A program made the position numbers and the translations under genes. A DNA stretch of 64,000 nt from Pomphorhynchus laevis (Eukaryota; Acanthocephala; Palaeacanthocephala; Echinorhynchida; Pomphorhynchidae). The stretch lies in the NCBI GenBank assembly GCA_012934845.2, contig WNNJ02000227.1, positions 147,906 to 211,905 on the forward strand, in the 5' to 3' direction. Shown one piece after another: positions 53,545-63,770 of the stretch. Under the pieces are notes generated by a model, which did not search any database, was not told the DNA's origin, and saw only the letters and a program-made list of their open reading frames with translations. The stretch's first letter is position 1, and each line of letters starts with the position of its first letter.

Positions 53545-53640
53545 TTTACCAAATCGAATTGCTGTGCAGACCATTATTAAACATTAGGCATAGGTTGTTG
53601 CTGAATTGTCACTGCACTCCTTGATCCTTAATGGATCGGA
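53545..53640. mobile_element. Fragment of the long-TIR MITE
   Basis: ACCAAATCGAATTGCTGTGC, then ATAGGTTGTTGCTGAATTGT, TGCACTCCTTGATCCTTAA. This equals the inner part of the arm of the element at 44258-44590 (closest to its right arm). It directly abuts the start of the LINE reading frame at 53660, so it marks a junction between the two. Confidence 0.7.
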
Positions 53641-53659
53641 TTGTCACTGCGCTCTACTG

Positions 53660-55140
53660 ATGAGTGTTCAGCCCTTATCTCACAAGTGTCTTCAACATGT
53701 CCATCCATTTATCACACTACCCTTCGTCGTTAATACATGCCATAGTTTGCCCATTATTAAAGAAGCATCATCTTGATCCAAGTTCCGCCTCCTCCTATAT
53801 ACCAATATCAAACCTTCCGACCATCTCAAAACTTTTCGAGTGTCTCATCCTCAGACAGGTAAGCAACTACGTATCATCAAATTCTATGTTTCCACCTTTT
53901 CAATCAGCATATCGACCACAACATTCTACTATGACCGCATGCACAAAACTCTCCAATGATCTACTTCTTGCTCTTGACAAACATCTAGTAAGCCTTGTAA
54001 TTTCACTTGATTTATCCTCCGCCTTTGATGTAGTTGATCACACTATACTTCTCTCATGTCTCAAACAACGTTACTGCTTCTCGTCTCATGTCATTTCTTG
54101 GTTCAAATCCTACCTCTCAAATCGCTCTTATCACGTAGTCTCCAACTCTAACTCTTCTGCGCCGGTTCCTCTCAGCTGCGGTGTACCACAAGGATTCGTT
54201 CTAGGGCCGCTTCTTTTCACCCTTCTTCTTGGTGATTTATCTTCCATCGTGGTCCCTTTCGGCTTTGAAGTTATTCAGTACGCTGACGATATAGTAATCT
54301 ATGCATCATGCACACTTACATCTGCATCCAACCTCGCTTCTGATGCATCGTCTTGCCTCTCTGCTATTCACGCATATCTTTGTTCAATCCGTATGTTTTT
54401 AAACAACGAGAAATCTAACATGATGTGGATAACACCGCGCCACTCTTACACCCTCGATTTTCCAGTATGCATACACAATTTCCGTCTACCAGAAGTGACT
54501 ATCATGACAATCCTCGGTGTCCCTTTTGACAATAATCTCTCGTATCTGCCTTTTGTTCGTAGCAAGATCAGTTCATGCTCCCTCATCCTCCGTGACATTC
54601 GAAGTGTCCGTAGAAACCTCGACGTCAAATCGACAGCTATTTTAATCTCCAGCCTTTTCATGCCTCGTCTAGAATATTGCTTAGGTCTTCTCGTAAACTG
54701 TCCAGCATATCAATTTCACTATCTACAAAGGATTCTGCACTTGGCTGCTAGGGTCATCTTCCGCCTTCGCAAGTACGACCACATCTCCAACACCCTCCGC
54801 ATCCTTAACTGGCTCGACATTCCGAGCCGCATAACCTCTCAAATTCTCACACTTGCATGGCAAATCAAATTCCGGCACAACCCTCCTTATCTATATCTTC
54901 CTGATAGCGCATCCTATATGACGACTGGTCTCTCCCTAAGAAGTCATCGCTCCTACTCGCTTTTCATCCTCCGTCGCAACGGTAATCACGGATATCGTGC
55001 GTTCACCATCGCTGCACCACGCCTTTGGAACAAACTTCCTCGAGACACAAAATCATTGACGTCGCTTAAACACTTCAAAACTTCCTTGATCGCCTTACTT
55101 CTTGCAAACGAACTAAAATAACTTTCAGCCGCAATCAATT
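53660..55140 (+). mobile_element. CR1/L2-type LINE, 5'-truncated, RT frame open
   Basis: A 5'-truncated copy whose remaining RT and C-terminal region form one open frame to the natural stop at 55119-55121. It lacks the endonuclease and any ORF1. The truncation point lies at the MITE fragment. Less AT-rich than its surroundings. A second copy of its last 150 bp plus 3' end is at 55470-55765, and an older relative is at 56101-57230. Confidence 0.9.
53664..55121 (+). CDS. CR1/L2-type LINE reverse transcriptase (N-terminally truncated)
   Basis: 485 residues, no stop. The frame opens on a GTG and is simply the remainder after 5' truncation, so no start is claimed. RT motifs: AIVCPLLKKHHLDPSSASSY and ISNLPTISKLFE (motif 1-2), FQSAYRPQHSTMTA, motif A VISLDLSSAFDVVDHT, motif B SCGVPQGFVLGPLLF (F replaces the usual S after PQG), motif C IQYADDIVIYA (54279-54290), LNNEKSNMMWI and ILGVPFDNNL. 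The C-terminal block is YLQRILHLAARVIFRLRKYD, ILNWLDIPSRITSQI, RSHRSYSLF and GYRAFTIAAPRLWNKLPRDT, the AP.LWN.LP signature of CR1/L2. Catalytic aspartates are present. Without the endonuclease it cannot mobilise itself. Confidence 0.92.
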   Translation: MFSPYLTSVFNMSIHLSHYPSSLIHAIVCPLLKKHHLDPSSASSYIPISNLPTISKLFECLILRQVSNYVSSNSMFPPFQSAYRPQHSTMTACTKLSNDLLLALDKHLVSLVISLDLSSAFDVVDHTILLSCLKQRYCFSSHVISWFKSYLSNRSYHVVSNSNSSAPVPLSCGVPQGFVLGPLLFTLLLGDLSSIVVPFGFEVIQYADDIVIYASCTLTSASNLASDASSCLSAIHAYLCSIRMFLNNEKSNMMWITPRHSYTLDFPVCIHNFRLPEVTIMTILGVPFDNNLSYLPFVRSKISSCSLILRDIRSVRRNLDVKSTAILISSLFMPRLEYCLGLLVNCPAYQFHYLQRILHLAARVIFRLRKYDHISNTLRILNWLDIPSRITSQILTLAWQIKFRHNPPYLYLPDSASYMTTGLSLRSHRSYSLFILRRNGNHGYRAFTIAAPRLWNKLPRDTKSLTSLKHFKTSLIALLLANELK

Positions 55141-55301
55141 CAATAATAAAATACTAACAGAAGTTAGCGAAATATCAAAAATAATTTCTTCTTTCCTTTG
55201 ACCCAGCTCCAATAATAATTTATCAATAATGGATCATTATCAACTATTTAAAATTATAATATATTTAATGTAATAATTAATATTTTTATTTTCTTCCGTC
55301 G

Positions 55302-55469
55302 TTGAAAAACGGCAATGGGTTAATAACACTTCTCAGGTTAATATTATATTTTGCTCATTATATTATATTTTTCTTTATATATTATATTATATATTGCTGT
55401 AAATATTGCTTTAAGCCCCAAGTTGAGAGGATGCAATGGGCATTAATAATTAAGATATCATTATTTTCG
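55302..55469. other. AT-rich spacer between LINE copies
   Basis: AT-rich DNA with TTATATTATATTTTTCTTTA-type runs, holding GGGTTAATAACACTTCTCAG at 55317 and AGTTGAGAGGATGCAATGGG at 55422. No gene. Confidence 0.45.
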
Positions 55470-55765
55470 TCCCCCGTCACAACGGTAATCACGGATATCG
55501 TGCGTTCACCATCGCTGCACCACGCCTTTGGAACAAACTTCCTCGTGACACAAAATCATTGACGTCACTTAAACACTTCAAAACTTTCTTGATCGCCTTA
55601 CTTCTTGCAAACGAACTAAAATAACACTTTCAGCCGCAATCAATTCAATAACATACAAGTTCAAACATTCATCGGGCGTAAACTTGTCTTTTAATTTTTA
55701 TAGTGGGCCTGTAAATGGTTCGATTTACCACGAAGGCCACTCTAAATAAATTCTATTTTATTCTA
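55470..55765 (+). mobile_element. Second, strongly 5'-truncated copy of the CR1/L2-type LINE
   Basis: Near-identical to 54973-55130 (CGTCACAACGGTAATCACGG, CTGCACCACGCCTTTGGAAC, CTTGCAAACGAACTAAAATA). It runs on through a fuller 3' end: GGGCGTAAACTTGTCTTTTA, GTGGGCCTGTAAATGGTTCG, CACGAAGGCCACTCTAAATA and TTCTATTTTATTCTATCAG. It shows what the true 3' end of this family looks like, which the longer copy has lost. Few differences, so both copies are young. Confidence 0.85.
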
Positions 55766-55879
55766 TCAGATTAATATTATTAATATTACCATTTATATTA
55801 TTTCATTAATATTATAATCATATTTCATTAATATTACAATATTTCATTAAAATTAATTTCATTATTATGTCATAACTTT

Positions 55880-56100
55880 TATTGGCACCGTAATAGTAAT
55901 GACACATATTATTACTGAAACCATATTCCACTAACATTGACACCTTATTTCATTAAAATCGACATCTTATTTCTTTAAAATAGACACCATATTTCATTAT
56001 TATTGACACCATATTTCACAATTATTGACATCATATTACTTTATTATCAAAACCATATTTCACAATTATTGACAACATCTTTCACTATTATTCACTATTA
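55880..56100 (+). repeat. 22-bp minisatellite
   Basis: Unit about ATATTTCACTATTATTGACA plus CC, about ten diverged copies here. It ends exactly where the CR1 relic at 56101 begins. Further blocks are at 57260-57420 (inverted), 57560-57790 and 57940-58160. Confidence 0.85.
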
Positions 56101-57230
56101 TGGGAAGCGACCATTCTTCGCCCCCTACTAAAAAAGACCTCTCTTAACCCTATCGTGATTCATCTTATCGTCCAATATCAACAACCAACCTTATCTAAAA
56201 TTCTTGAACACCTTGACTTAGATCAGATAAACAAGTATCTATATTCATCGCAGCTCTACCCTTCTTTACAATATTCTTTTTGCTTCAATTATTCCACCGA
56301 ACTAGCATGTCATTAAGTATTTTCTGATCTGCTATCCGCTCGTGACAAAGCATTTTGTAGTGTGGTAATATCACTCGATTTTCATCTGCATTCGACATTC
56401 CATATCACAAAATCCTTCGTTCTCGTATTCGCTATCATTATGGCTTCTCCTCGTCTACGTTGGCTTCGTATCTCTCCTATCGATCATTTTCCCTCCATTC
56501 TAATTCATTGTGCTCTCCTTAATCTTTTCTTTATTGTGGTGTACCTCAAGGTTTAGTACTTGGACATGTTCTCTTTACGCTTCTTCTTAGAGATTTATTT
56601 TTATAACTAATAAATTCCGCTTAAGAGCAATGCAGTACGCTGATGATATACTTCTTTATTCTCACTCCCTAATCATTCTCTAAGACAACTTTTCATATCC
56701 CCGTCGCATTGTCATTGTGCTTTATCAGAACATATAATTTCTTTGCGCACGTATTTCAATCCTACCAAATCTAAAGTGTTATGGATTTTACACTCTTCAG
56801 TTTCTGTATCTCTTCGTTATCTGTATCTTCATACCACAATTTTTCCTACTGTAGATAAACTAGTATTTCTAGATGTTCAATTCGACAATAAACTGCATCT
56901 CGATCCCATCAATTATGATAACACTAGATTCTCAAATTTTCTTGTCCGTGATATTCGTATCGTCACAAATTCTCTAGATTTTAGTTCATCTAAATCTCTT
57001 ATCTAATCCCTTCTTTTCCCGCGTATTGATTACCGTCTTAGTTTTCATGTATTTATCTTCTGCTACACGTACCTCATCACTCAACAAACTTTGGCCGTCG
57101 ATCTCTACATAGCGCAGCTCCTCTACTGTTGAATTCCCTATCTGATAAACTGCGATCTTTATCTCACTCCCATTTTTCAAACAGCAACTACGTTTTATTC
57201 TTCTAAACGAGTTACTTATTCACAATTTGT
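56101..57230 (+). pseudogene. Older CR1/L2-type LINE relic
   Basis: In order: ATILRPLLKKTSLNPIVIHL and QPTLSKILEHLDLDQINKYL (RT motifs 1-2), YPSLQYSFCFNYST, VVISLDFHLHSTF (motif A region), a degraded CGVPQ region, AVRWWYTSLF-type remains of YADD (56635-56650: CAGTACGCTGATGATATA), YFNPTKSKVLWILHSSVSVS and LVFLDVQFDNKLHLDPI. A clear relative of the copy at 53664-55121, with many stops and frame changes. It is enclosed by the 22-bp minisatellite on both sides. Its 3' end takes part in the inverted repeat at 57148-57552. Confidence 0.75.
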
Positions 57231-57552
57231 ATCAAATTGTGAATAATATGATTATTCACAATAATATGATTATTACACTATTATTGACACAAATGGTGTC
57301 AATAATAGTGTAATATGGTGTAAATAATAGCGAAATATTATGTCAATAATAGTGAAAGTTAGTGTCAATAATATTTAATTGAGGCGTCAATAATCGTGAA
57401 ATAGGGTGTCGAAATTTGTGTATTATTGATTCAAAAAGGACACAGACTGTTTACTTACAATCTCACAAGAGCGATACAAATTGCGAATAAGTAACTCGTT
57501 TAGAAGAATAAAACGTAGTTGCTGTTTGAAAAATGGGAGTGAGGATAAAGAT
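57148..57552. repeat. Inverted repeat, arms about 80 bp
   Basis: Left arm 57148-57231 (ATTTTTCAAACAGCAACTAC, GTTTTATTCTTCTAAACGAG, TTACTTATTCACAATTTGTA) and right arm 57469-57552 are reverse complements with two or three differences. The 235-bp spacer holds the minisatellite in opposite orientation (TGGTGTCAATAATAGTGTAA). The inverted duplication thus took the LINE 3' end and the adjacent minisatellite together. Confidence 0.85.
57260..57420 (-). repeat. 22-bp minisatellite, inverted block
   Basis: GGTGTCAATAATAGTGTAAT-type units, the reverse complement of the unit at 55880-56100. About six copies, in the spacer of the inverted repeat. Confidence 0.8.
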
Positions 57553-57559
57553 CACTATT

Positions 57560-58160
57560 TTTGACACTTTCACTATTATCGACATCTTGTTTCACTATTA
57601 TTGACATAATATTTCGCTATTATTTACACCATATTACACTATTATTGACACCACATTTCACTATTATTGGCCATATTTTACTCTTATTGACACTTTATTT
57701 TATGATTATTGACACCATATTTCACTATTATTAACACCGTATTTTTTACTATCATTGAAACCTTTTTTCAATAAAATCTGAGCGATTTATTTTACATCAA
57801 TTGAAATTTTAGGGCTTTTACGCCTCCGCGCCTTTCGGCTGTACAAGTCCAAAGATTAAAATACAATGACTACACCAACATCAAAATGAAAGTGAATACA
57901 AAAAAAAAAATATTGTTTCGATATAAATATTGCTTCAATATAATCGAAACCATAATTAACTATTATTAACACAACATTTCACTATTGTTGACACCATATT
58001 TAATTATTATTGACACCATATTTCACAATTATTGACATCTTATTTCTTTATAATTGATAAAATATTTCAATATTATTAACACTATATTTTACTATTGTTG
58101 GCACCCTATTGCACTATCAATTACAACTTATTTTACTATTCTTGAGACCTTATTTCAATT
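57560..58160 (+). repeat. 22-bp minisatellite, two blocks around a LINE 3' fragment
   Basis: Units of CACTATTATTGACACCATAT type at 57560-57790 and 57940-58160. Between them, 57820-57900 carries a less AT-rich segment beginning GGGCTTTTACGCCTCCGCGC that recurs in part at 60058. Confidence 0.8.
57820..57880 (-). mobile_element. Possible 3' end of an unidentified LINE
   Basis: On the minus strand it ends ...GAGGCGTAAAAGCCCT followed by AT-rich DNA. A second segment at 60058-60085 ends in the same GGAGGCGTAAAAGCCCTTTT, preceded by CATTGTAAGCCGCTTGACGA. Two copies sharing only the last bases look like 3' ends of one retroelement family, but no coding part is attached. Confidence 0.35.
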
Positions 58161-59406
58161 TTTCTTTGTGAGAAGACTTGTGTTAGAATAAGAAAACGAT
58201 TTACACATTAAATTATTCTTATTGAATGTATACTCGCCCATTGGAAAATAACAGGCTTCGAGTCAAGGATAACGCATTCATAGGTGTACATGGATACAAA
58301 ATACATTAGCACTTTTTGATTATATTTGATTAAATGTGTGTTTAAACAGTTCATCATAGGCTTACATTCTAACATTTAAACTTCCTATACAAATGAAGTT
58401 TAGTGTCAATAATAATGAAATAAGATTTCATTTTTAAATATATTATTATTTCATTATTATTAAAAGCGTCGCAATTAATTGAGATATCAAAATTAACACA
58501 TTTGATTGCCTTATTTAATTAGCAAAAATGTTAATAAAAATGATGTGGCAATTAAATACAATACAAAGAATAACTAAAGAATTTTCGAATCAAAAGTCAG
58601 ATATACAAGTGATATATTTACATGCAGATGTCAATAGTGGTGATCCAGAATAAAGTTAATACATTATTTTATTTATTACCTAAATATATTTAGACTATAA
58701 AACGAATTCGTTTAAAGTATTAACAGAAATATGGTGAAGATCAGCACGGTGAGAAAGATCCATGATTCGCAAATGTACATTAGTAAAAGCTTATTTGCAA
58801 AATAAATTAGCTATTATTCAATTGTGTATGAGGAAATATGTGAATTTGGTTATTATTTACAAATAACTATATTATGACTTAATTAAAATAATACAAAGAG
58901 TTATTGAATTCTTTATATTTAATATTTATTATAAATTTAATAAAATTATAAATTTATATTTTAAATTATATTATTAATTTATTACGATAAAATTATTTTA
59001 TATTTATATTCTTTATATTCTCCTTTATATAAGCAGAATATTTATTTATATTTCGCTTACCTCTGTTAGCATCTTCAGAAAATTACTTCAGAGTAATTTT
59101 CTGAAGATGTTGGCAGAGGTTAGCAAAATAAAAATATATATTTTCCGTTTTTAATAATTATTTATCAATTAACAAAATTATGGTTAATTATTGACAATTA
59201 AGGCTAATTGTCAATTTGAAATTTAAATAATATAAATATTTTTATTAATTATTAAGTTTTAATATTTTTATATTAAAATATATAAAGCAATATTTTTTAA
59301 TATTTAATTTCTTGAAGATGTAATTTCACTGCCGCTGTCAGTTATGATTCTTAGCTATAATAAGTTAGCTGTAAATTTATTGTGTATAAGGAAATATTTG
59401 AAGTTA
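58161..59406. other. AT-rich sequence with a hairpin
   Basis: No gene seen. A long imperfect hairpin lies at 59053-59126, listed separately. Confidence 0.45.
59053..59126. repeat. Short palindromic element (hairpin, about 35-bp arms)
   Basis: GCTTACCTCTGTTAGCATCT, TCAGAAAATTACT on the left faces AGTAATTTTCTGA, AGATGTTGGCAGAGGTTAGC on the right, with a central stretch of about 19 perfect pairs and a very small loop. Weaker pairing extends outward into AT-rich flanks. MITE-like, function unknown. Confidence 0.75.
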
Positions 59407-59581
59407 GTTATTATATAAATGTAATAATTTATGTAATTCCGGAGGCTCTCCGGAATCGCCGCTTGGGGGACAAGTTCAGGACGGACAATCGATCCGAGAG
59501 TTTATAGCAGACCAATACTTGAATACTCAAAAGATGATAAATTCGGATTTAAATCTTAACGAAATAAAAGAAAAATATTAA
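59407..59581 (+). CDS. Short GC-richer open frame, possible exon
   Basis: An open frame ending at TAA 59579-59581: NSGGSPESPLGGQVQDGQSI, then REFIADQYLNTQKMINSDLN and LNEIKEKY. Its first half is markedly less AT-rich than all flanks, a mark of coding or inserted DNA. There is a possible acceptor TTGAAGTTAG at 59399-59406. A perfect 9-bp hairpin (ATTCCGGAG, loop GCT, 59436-59456) sits at its start. I do not recognise the sequence. It could be a terminal exon on the plus strand, a retroelement scrap, or chance. Confidence 0.3.
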
Positions 59582-60628
59582 TTATAATTAAATAAAAAGT
59601 ATGATTTAATTATAAGTATAATTTAATTATAATAATTATTAGACGTACTTAGTGTTTTTCCATTTAAATATGAATTAAAAAATCTTAAGATTTTTAAAGT
59701 CAAATTTTTAAAACTTAAAATGTTTCTGAAAAATATGATAAATAGGTCATAGGTGATTTATCAAATACATCTAATGACTAATATTATCTGATAAGCTCGA
59801 TGATATTAATATCATCGAGCTTAATTTATCTTAACACAAAGTATATATTCATCAGTATAATTTATATATAATTAAAACGTTTTTTAATTTTATTTTTACA
59901 GCAACCTAGATTAAAAGACTAGACTTATCAATTTAATTATTTAAATTATTCTTAAGACCATATTATGGCAATACGTAAGATTTAATTGATTACTATCAAT
60001 CCATAACTTTAAATATAAAGTAATTATAATTATTAATCTGGTGTTTTATTAACAAAAAGGGCTTTTACGCCTCCTCGTCAAGCGGCTTACAATGTCTTAC
60101 CATGCAATAAACAAACAAAAACAAATGTCATAATGAGTCGATATAAGACAAAGATTTTGATGATGAATGCTGGCATACAGATATATGCTGCAGTGCAGAG
60201 CATGGTTGCAAACAAAATTTGCAAATGCATGTCGTGGTTCTCTCGTTTACGCCATTTAATTATTAAGAACACAATTATTACAAATTAAACGTTAGCCAGA
60301 AGGCCACATTATAATAATAGTTGAATATTGAACAACTATTTAGAGTTGGACTTTATATTAAATTTACGTTAAAGTATATTAAGGTATGTTAAAAACAAAA
60401 ACAGGCATTATTCGATAAATAGTTTTTATCTTATTGAATGATAATTTGAGCATTCTTAAACAGAATGCTCAATGTTAGCAAATTGAGTTGTTTAGCATAT
60501 CAAAAAAGGAACAAGTAATATTTTTGTCAATTCAAATGTTTTGGATATTTTAAGCTAAACCTACGAAGAAACACAAAATACAAACTTGATTTGATCTATA
60601 ACAGGTTACCGCTTTAAATATCTTATTA
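59582..60628. other. AT-rich sequence
   Basis: Contains the hairpin AGCTCGATGATATTAATATC-type palindrome at 59794-59821 (ATAAGCTCGATGATATT/AATATCATCGAGCTTA) and the GGGCTTTTACGCCTCC segment at 60058. No coding feature on either strand that I can support. Confidence 0.5.
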
Positions 60629-60778
60629 TTAATCTGACTGTTGACTAAGAACAGCTTCAACTGCGGATTGAAAAGCAATGTCCATAGTGTTTTCTTCATA
60701 AGGACCGAGTGTTGCAATACGTTGTTGGTGATGATCAACAAGAACTTGAGGAGGCTGATCTAACCGAACGTTCGCCAT
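60629..60778 (-). CDS. Small open frame of unknown function, probable host coding sequence
   Basis: ATG at 60778 in a good context (ACGCCATGG), TAA at 60629-60631, 49 residues: MANVRLDQPPQVLVDHHQQR, IATLGPYEENTMDIAFQSAV, EAVLSQQSD. Codon use is balanced in a region otherwise nearly all A/T, and the region just upstream (60950-61040) is also less AT-rich, as a 5' leader or promoter might be. TTTAG just before ACGCCATGG could be a splice acceptor, so it may be an internal or last exon of a longer gene. No good splice donor precedes the stop. I do not recognise the family. Confidence 0.45.
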   Translation of the reverse strand: MANVRLDQPPQVLVDHHQQRIATLGPYEENTMDIAFQSAVEAVLSQQSD

Positions 60779-62735
60779 GGCGTCTAAACACATGAACTAA
60801 GCATATATTGATATTTACGAAAATTTTCAATAGTTTTATTTTTAAACGTTTTATTTTCGAATTAATAAAAAAATTAATCTAATGATATTAGCATACACTT
60901 ATTACTTAAATACTAAACAACCTATGTACTGCACTGTGAACTGCTTTATTCTATTTACTGCATCGTCCGCGCTTCCTTAACAGTTACCACAAAAAGCTAT
61001 GCACTATTCGAATTTCTTGCCAGGAACGTTCAGTATGTTGTTGCAAATTTTGTCGTCTTCAATGTCCATCTATCTTGCATTTATTTCATTTTACAAATGT
61101 CTTAGCACATATGTAAGTGATGGCTAATTTATTTTCATGTATATGCTGTGATTTTTGCTTTCCGCATAAGCTGTCGTGGGTATTGATAACTTCTCAGAAT
61201 AATATTATCATATGATATATTTTATTATCATATTAACATATAAAATATTACATTATGTAATTATAATGTAGCTATATGTAACTAAGTATTTTTTGTAACT
61301 CAAAAACGATCTAAAAAAGAAACAACTTTGATAATTTATTTATTAATAATTAACTACATAACAGTTTAATAATAATCAAAATTAGAACTATCAAATTATA
61401 GCACGTTATTATGAGCAAATAATAGTGTTAATAGTAACAGAATAATATTTTCAGAATTTGATAATTATAAGATTAATAATATATACATTTTATAAGACTT
61501 TAATAATTGTTTATATGATAATCAATTATACATCAATATAATTCAATATATCATTCACAAAAACGAAATCTTGTATGATCATCTGTGCAATGCATTCCTT
61601 CAAATTTCACAAATATATAACACATAACCACGAAAATGTAAAATGTTAAATAGACTGTTAGTAAAACGCAATTATCATAATATATTATACTCATATTAAT
61701 ATAATATATCATATTAATATATACTAATATATCATACTTTAATTTAATACATTATTTTAGTACATTAATTATATATTACAAATTCTATTGTGGTCACATA
61801 AAATTATGATTTAAGTTGAATAACTAATTTTAGATGCTAAGTTATCTGAGACGTTTATTATTATACAAAAATAACATAAATCCTGCCGATGAAACGGCTA
61901 TGGGGATATAACTTAGTAAAATTAAAATGTCATCGCTCGGTTATGTCCAATTGATCCAGTGACATATTTCCTAAATAGTCGTAGGTTCGTACATGCGGCA
62001 GTTCAACGCAGTTCTTTGCTATGTTTGTGGCAAATCAACTTATTTTTGAAGAACTTATTTTTGAAACCTATCCAGTGTTAATATCATGACACACGATTAC
62101 TTTTATGAGATGCCGGATTTCTATATATATCAGGAAGTATCACTGTCAATGATGATATTATTGATGATTATGCTGATGTTGTTGATAAAGACTATTTCTA
62201 TGATTTCATATGAACACCGGATTCTTACCTATCAATAGCACTAAAATTAAAGAAACCTTTAACGATTTTTGCAAAATATCTTTTCAGAAATGTTCATTTT
62301 ATCCGATCTATACAGCTAAGTTTCTAGATGTTAGATCTGTTCATATGACATAATTATTGTAGTTATTATTATAACTAACAGACATAGCCAAAGAGGTAGC
62401 CATCAACTTATTTTTGAAGAACTTATAAAGGGATAATATCATCACACATGATTAATGAGGTGTCGGATCTTTATATATCAGAAAATAACACTGTCGAAAA
62501 GCGATAAAAGTCACAAGGAATTAGCGAAAACTAAATTGTAGTTTGCTCAATGAATGAAATGAAGAAAACATTGCTTTATAAAGCAATTGGAGTTTCTGAT
62601 ACCATTAAAAACGTGTACGTAATGTGGGCTAAGAATTTCCTTTCTTAGATGTAGAATAGTTCCTTTGAAAATAAAGCGTTTTAGTTTTTGGATCAATAGT
62701 TTTTGATTTATTGTGTCAAATTCTTTCGTAAAATC
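60779..62735. other. AT-rich region with a 110-bp direct repeat; no gene seen
   Basis: 60950-61060 is less AT-rich (CATCGTCCGCGCTTCCTTAA) and may be the upstream region of the small minus-strand frame. A diverged direct repeat at 62034-62154 and 62402-62498 shares CAACTTATTTTTGAAGAACT, AATATCAT, ACACA.GATTA and ATATATCAG. Nothing else recognised. Confidence 0.5.
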
Positions 62736-62736
62736 A

Positions 62737-63770
62737 ATAAATCAGATTAGCTAACTGACTCTACGCATGTTAATACGTAGAGTATTAATATACGTATTTA
62801 TACAACATACCTTAATGATATAAACTATAATCGAATTATAGCTTACGAATTATATTACATTATATTATCATATTATTATAATTTTCTTATCATATTATCA
62901 GATCAGCTAAATGAGTCTACGTATTTTATATTATTTGTATATTAATAATGATGCTAAATAAAATAAACAATTAAATAATTAAATAATTATAATTAATTAA
63001 TCGAATTATAATCGAATTACGAGTAATATTATATCATAATATTATAATATATTATATCATATTATCAGATCAGCAAACTGAGTCTACGTATTTTATATTA
63101 TTTTTAAATTAAAAATAATGATAAATAAAATTCAAATAATTGAATAATAGACAATAAATAATTATAAATAATTAATAATTGTTTAATATTTTTATTTTAT
63201 ATAATTTATATCGAGTTAAAATTTGAAATTAAAATAAAAGTCAATTTTTACGAATTGACAGTTAAATAACATACGATGCATCATAATAAGGATTCATGGT
63301 CATCAGGAAGAACTGATATGTTATCAGGTAAATAATGTATAAATCTATATTATTATATATTAATAATATAAAATCTTATATAATTTATATTTATATCGAG
63401 TTTAAATTTAAAATAAAAATATATTGTTTTGAATAAATAATTTATATTATTTATGAATTATAAAATTTAAATAATTAATAATTAAATAATAATTACTAAT
63501 TGCTATATAAGATTTTATATAATTTATATCAAGTCACAATTTAAAATTGAAATTTAACAACACAGCAATGTTTTTAACAAATATTACATAAATGAATACA
63601 TAAATCAGATCATACAACTGAGTCTATGTATTTGATACTAAATATAAATTTAAAAAAAAGATAAATAAAAAATACTTAAAGAAGATTTTATACAAGTTAA
63701 AATTTAAAATAAAAATTAATTGTTATAAATTGACTAATAAATAATAAATAATCCATAAAAATTGTTTGCT
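62737..63770 (-). repeat. Tandem partial Naiad 3' termini
   Basis: Four copies of the Naiad 3' terminus in minus orientation start at about 62737, 62905, 63067 and 63605 with ATCAGATCAGCTAAATGAGT-like ends, then CTACGTATTTTATATTATTT. The third runs on through ATATCGAGTTAAAATTTGAA, ACGAATTGACAGTTAAATAA and AATAAGGATTCATGGTCATC to the reduced hairpin CTGATA/TATCAG at 63313-63327. It matches the last 300 bp of copy 1 (20770-21075, reverse complement). Further partial pieces are at about 63370 and 63505. This is an array of element ends without coding sequence. Confidence 0.75.
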
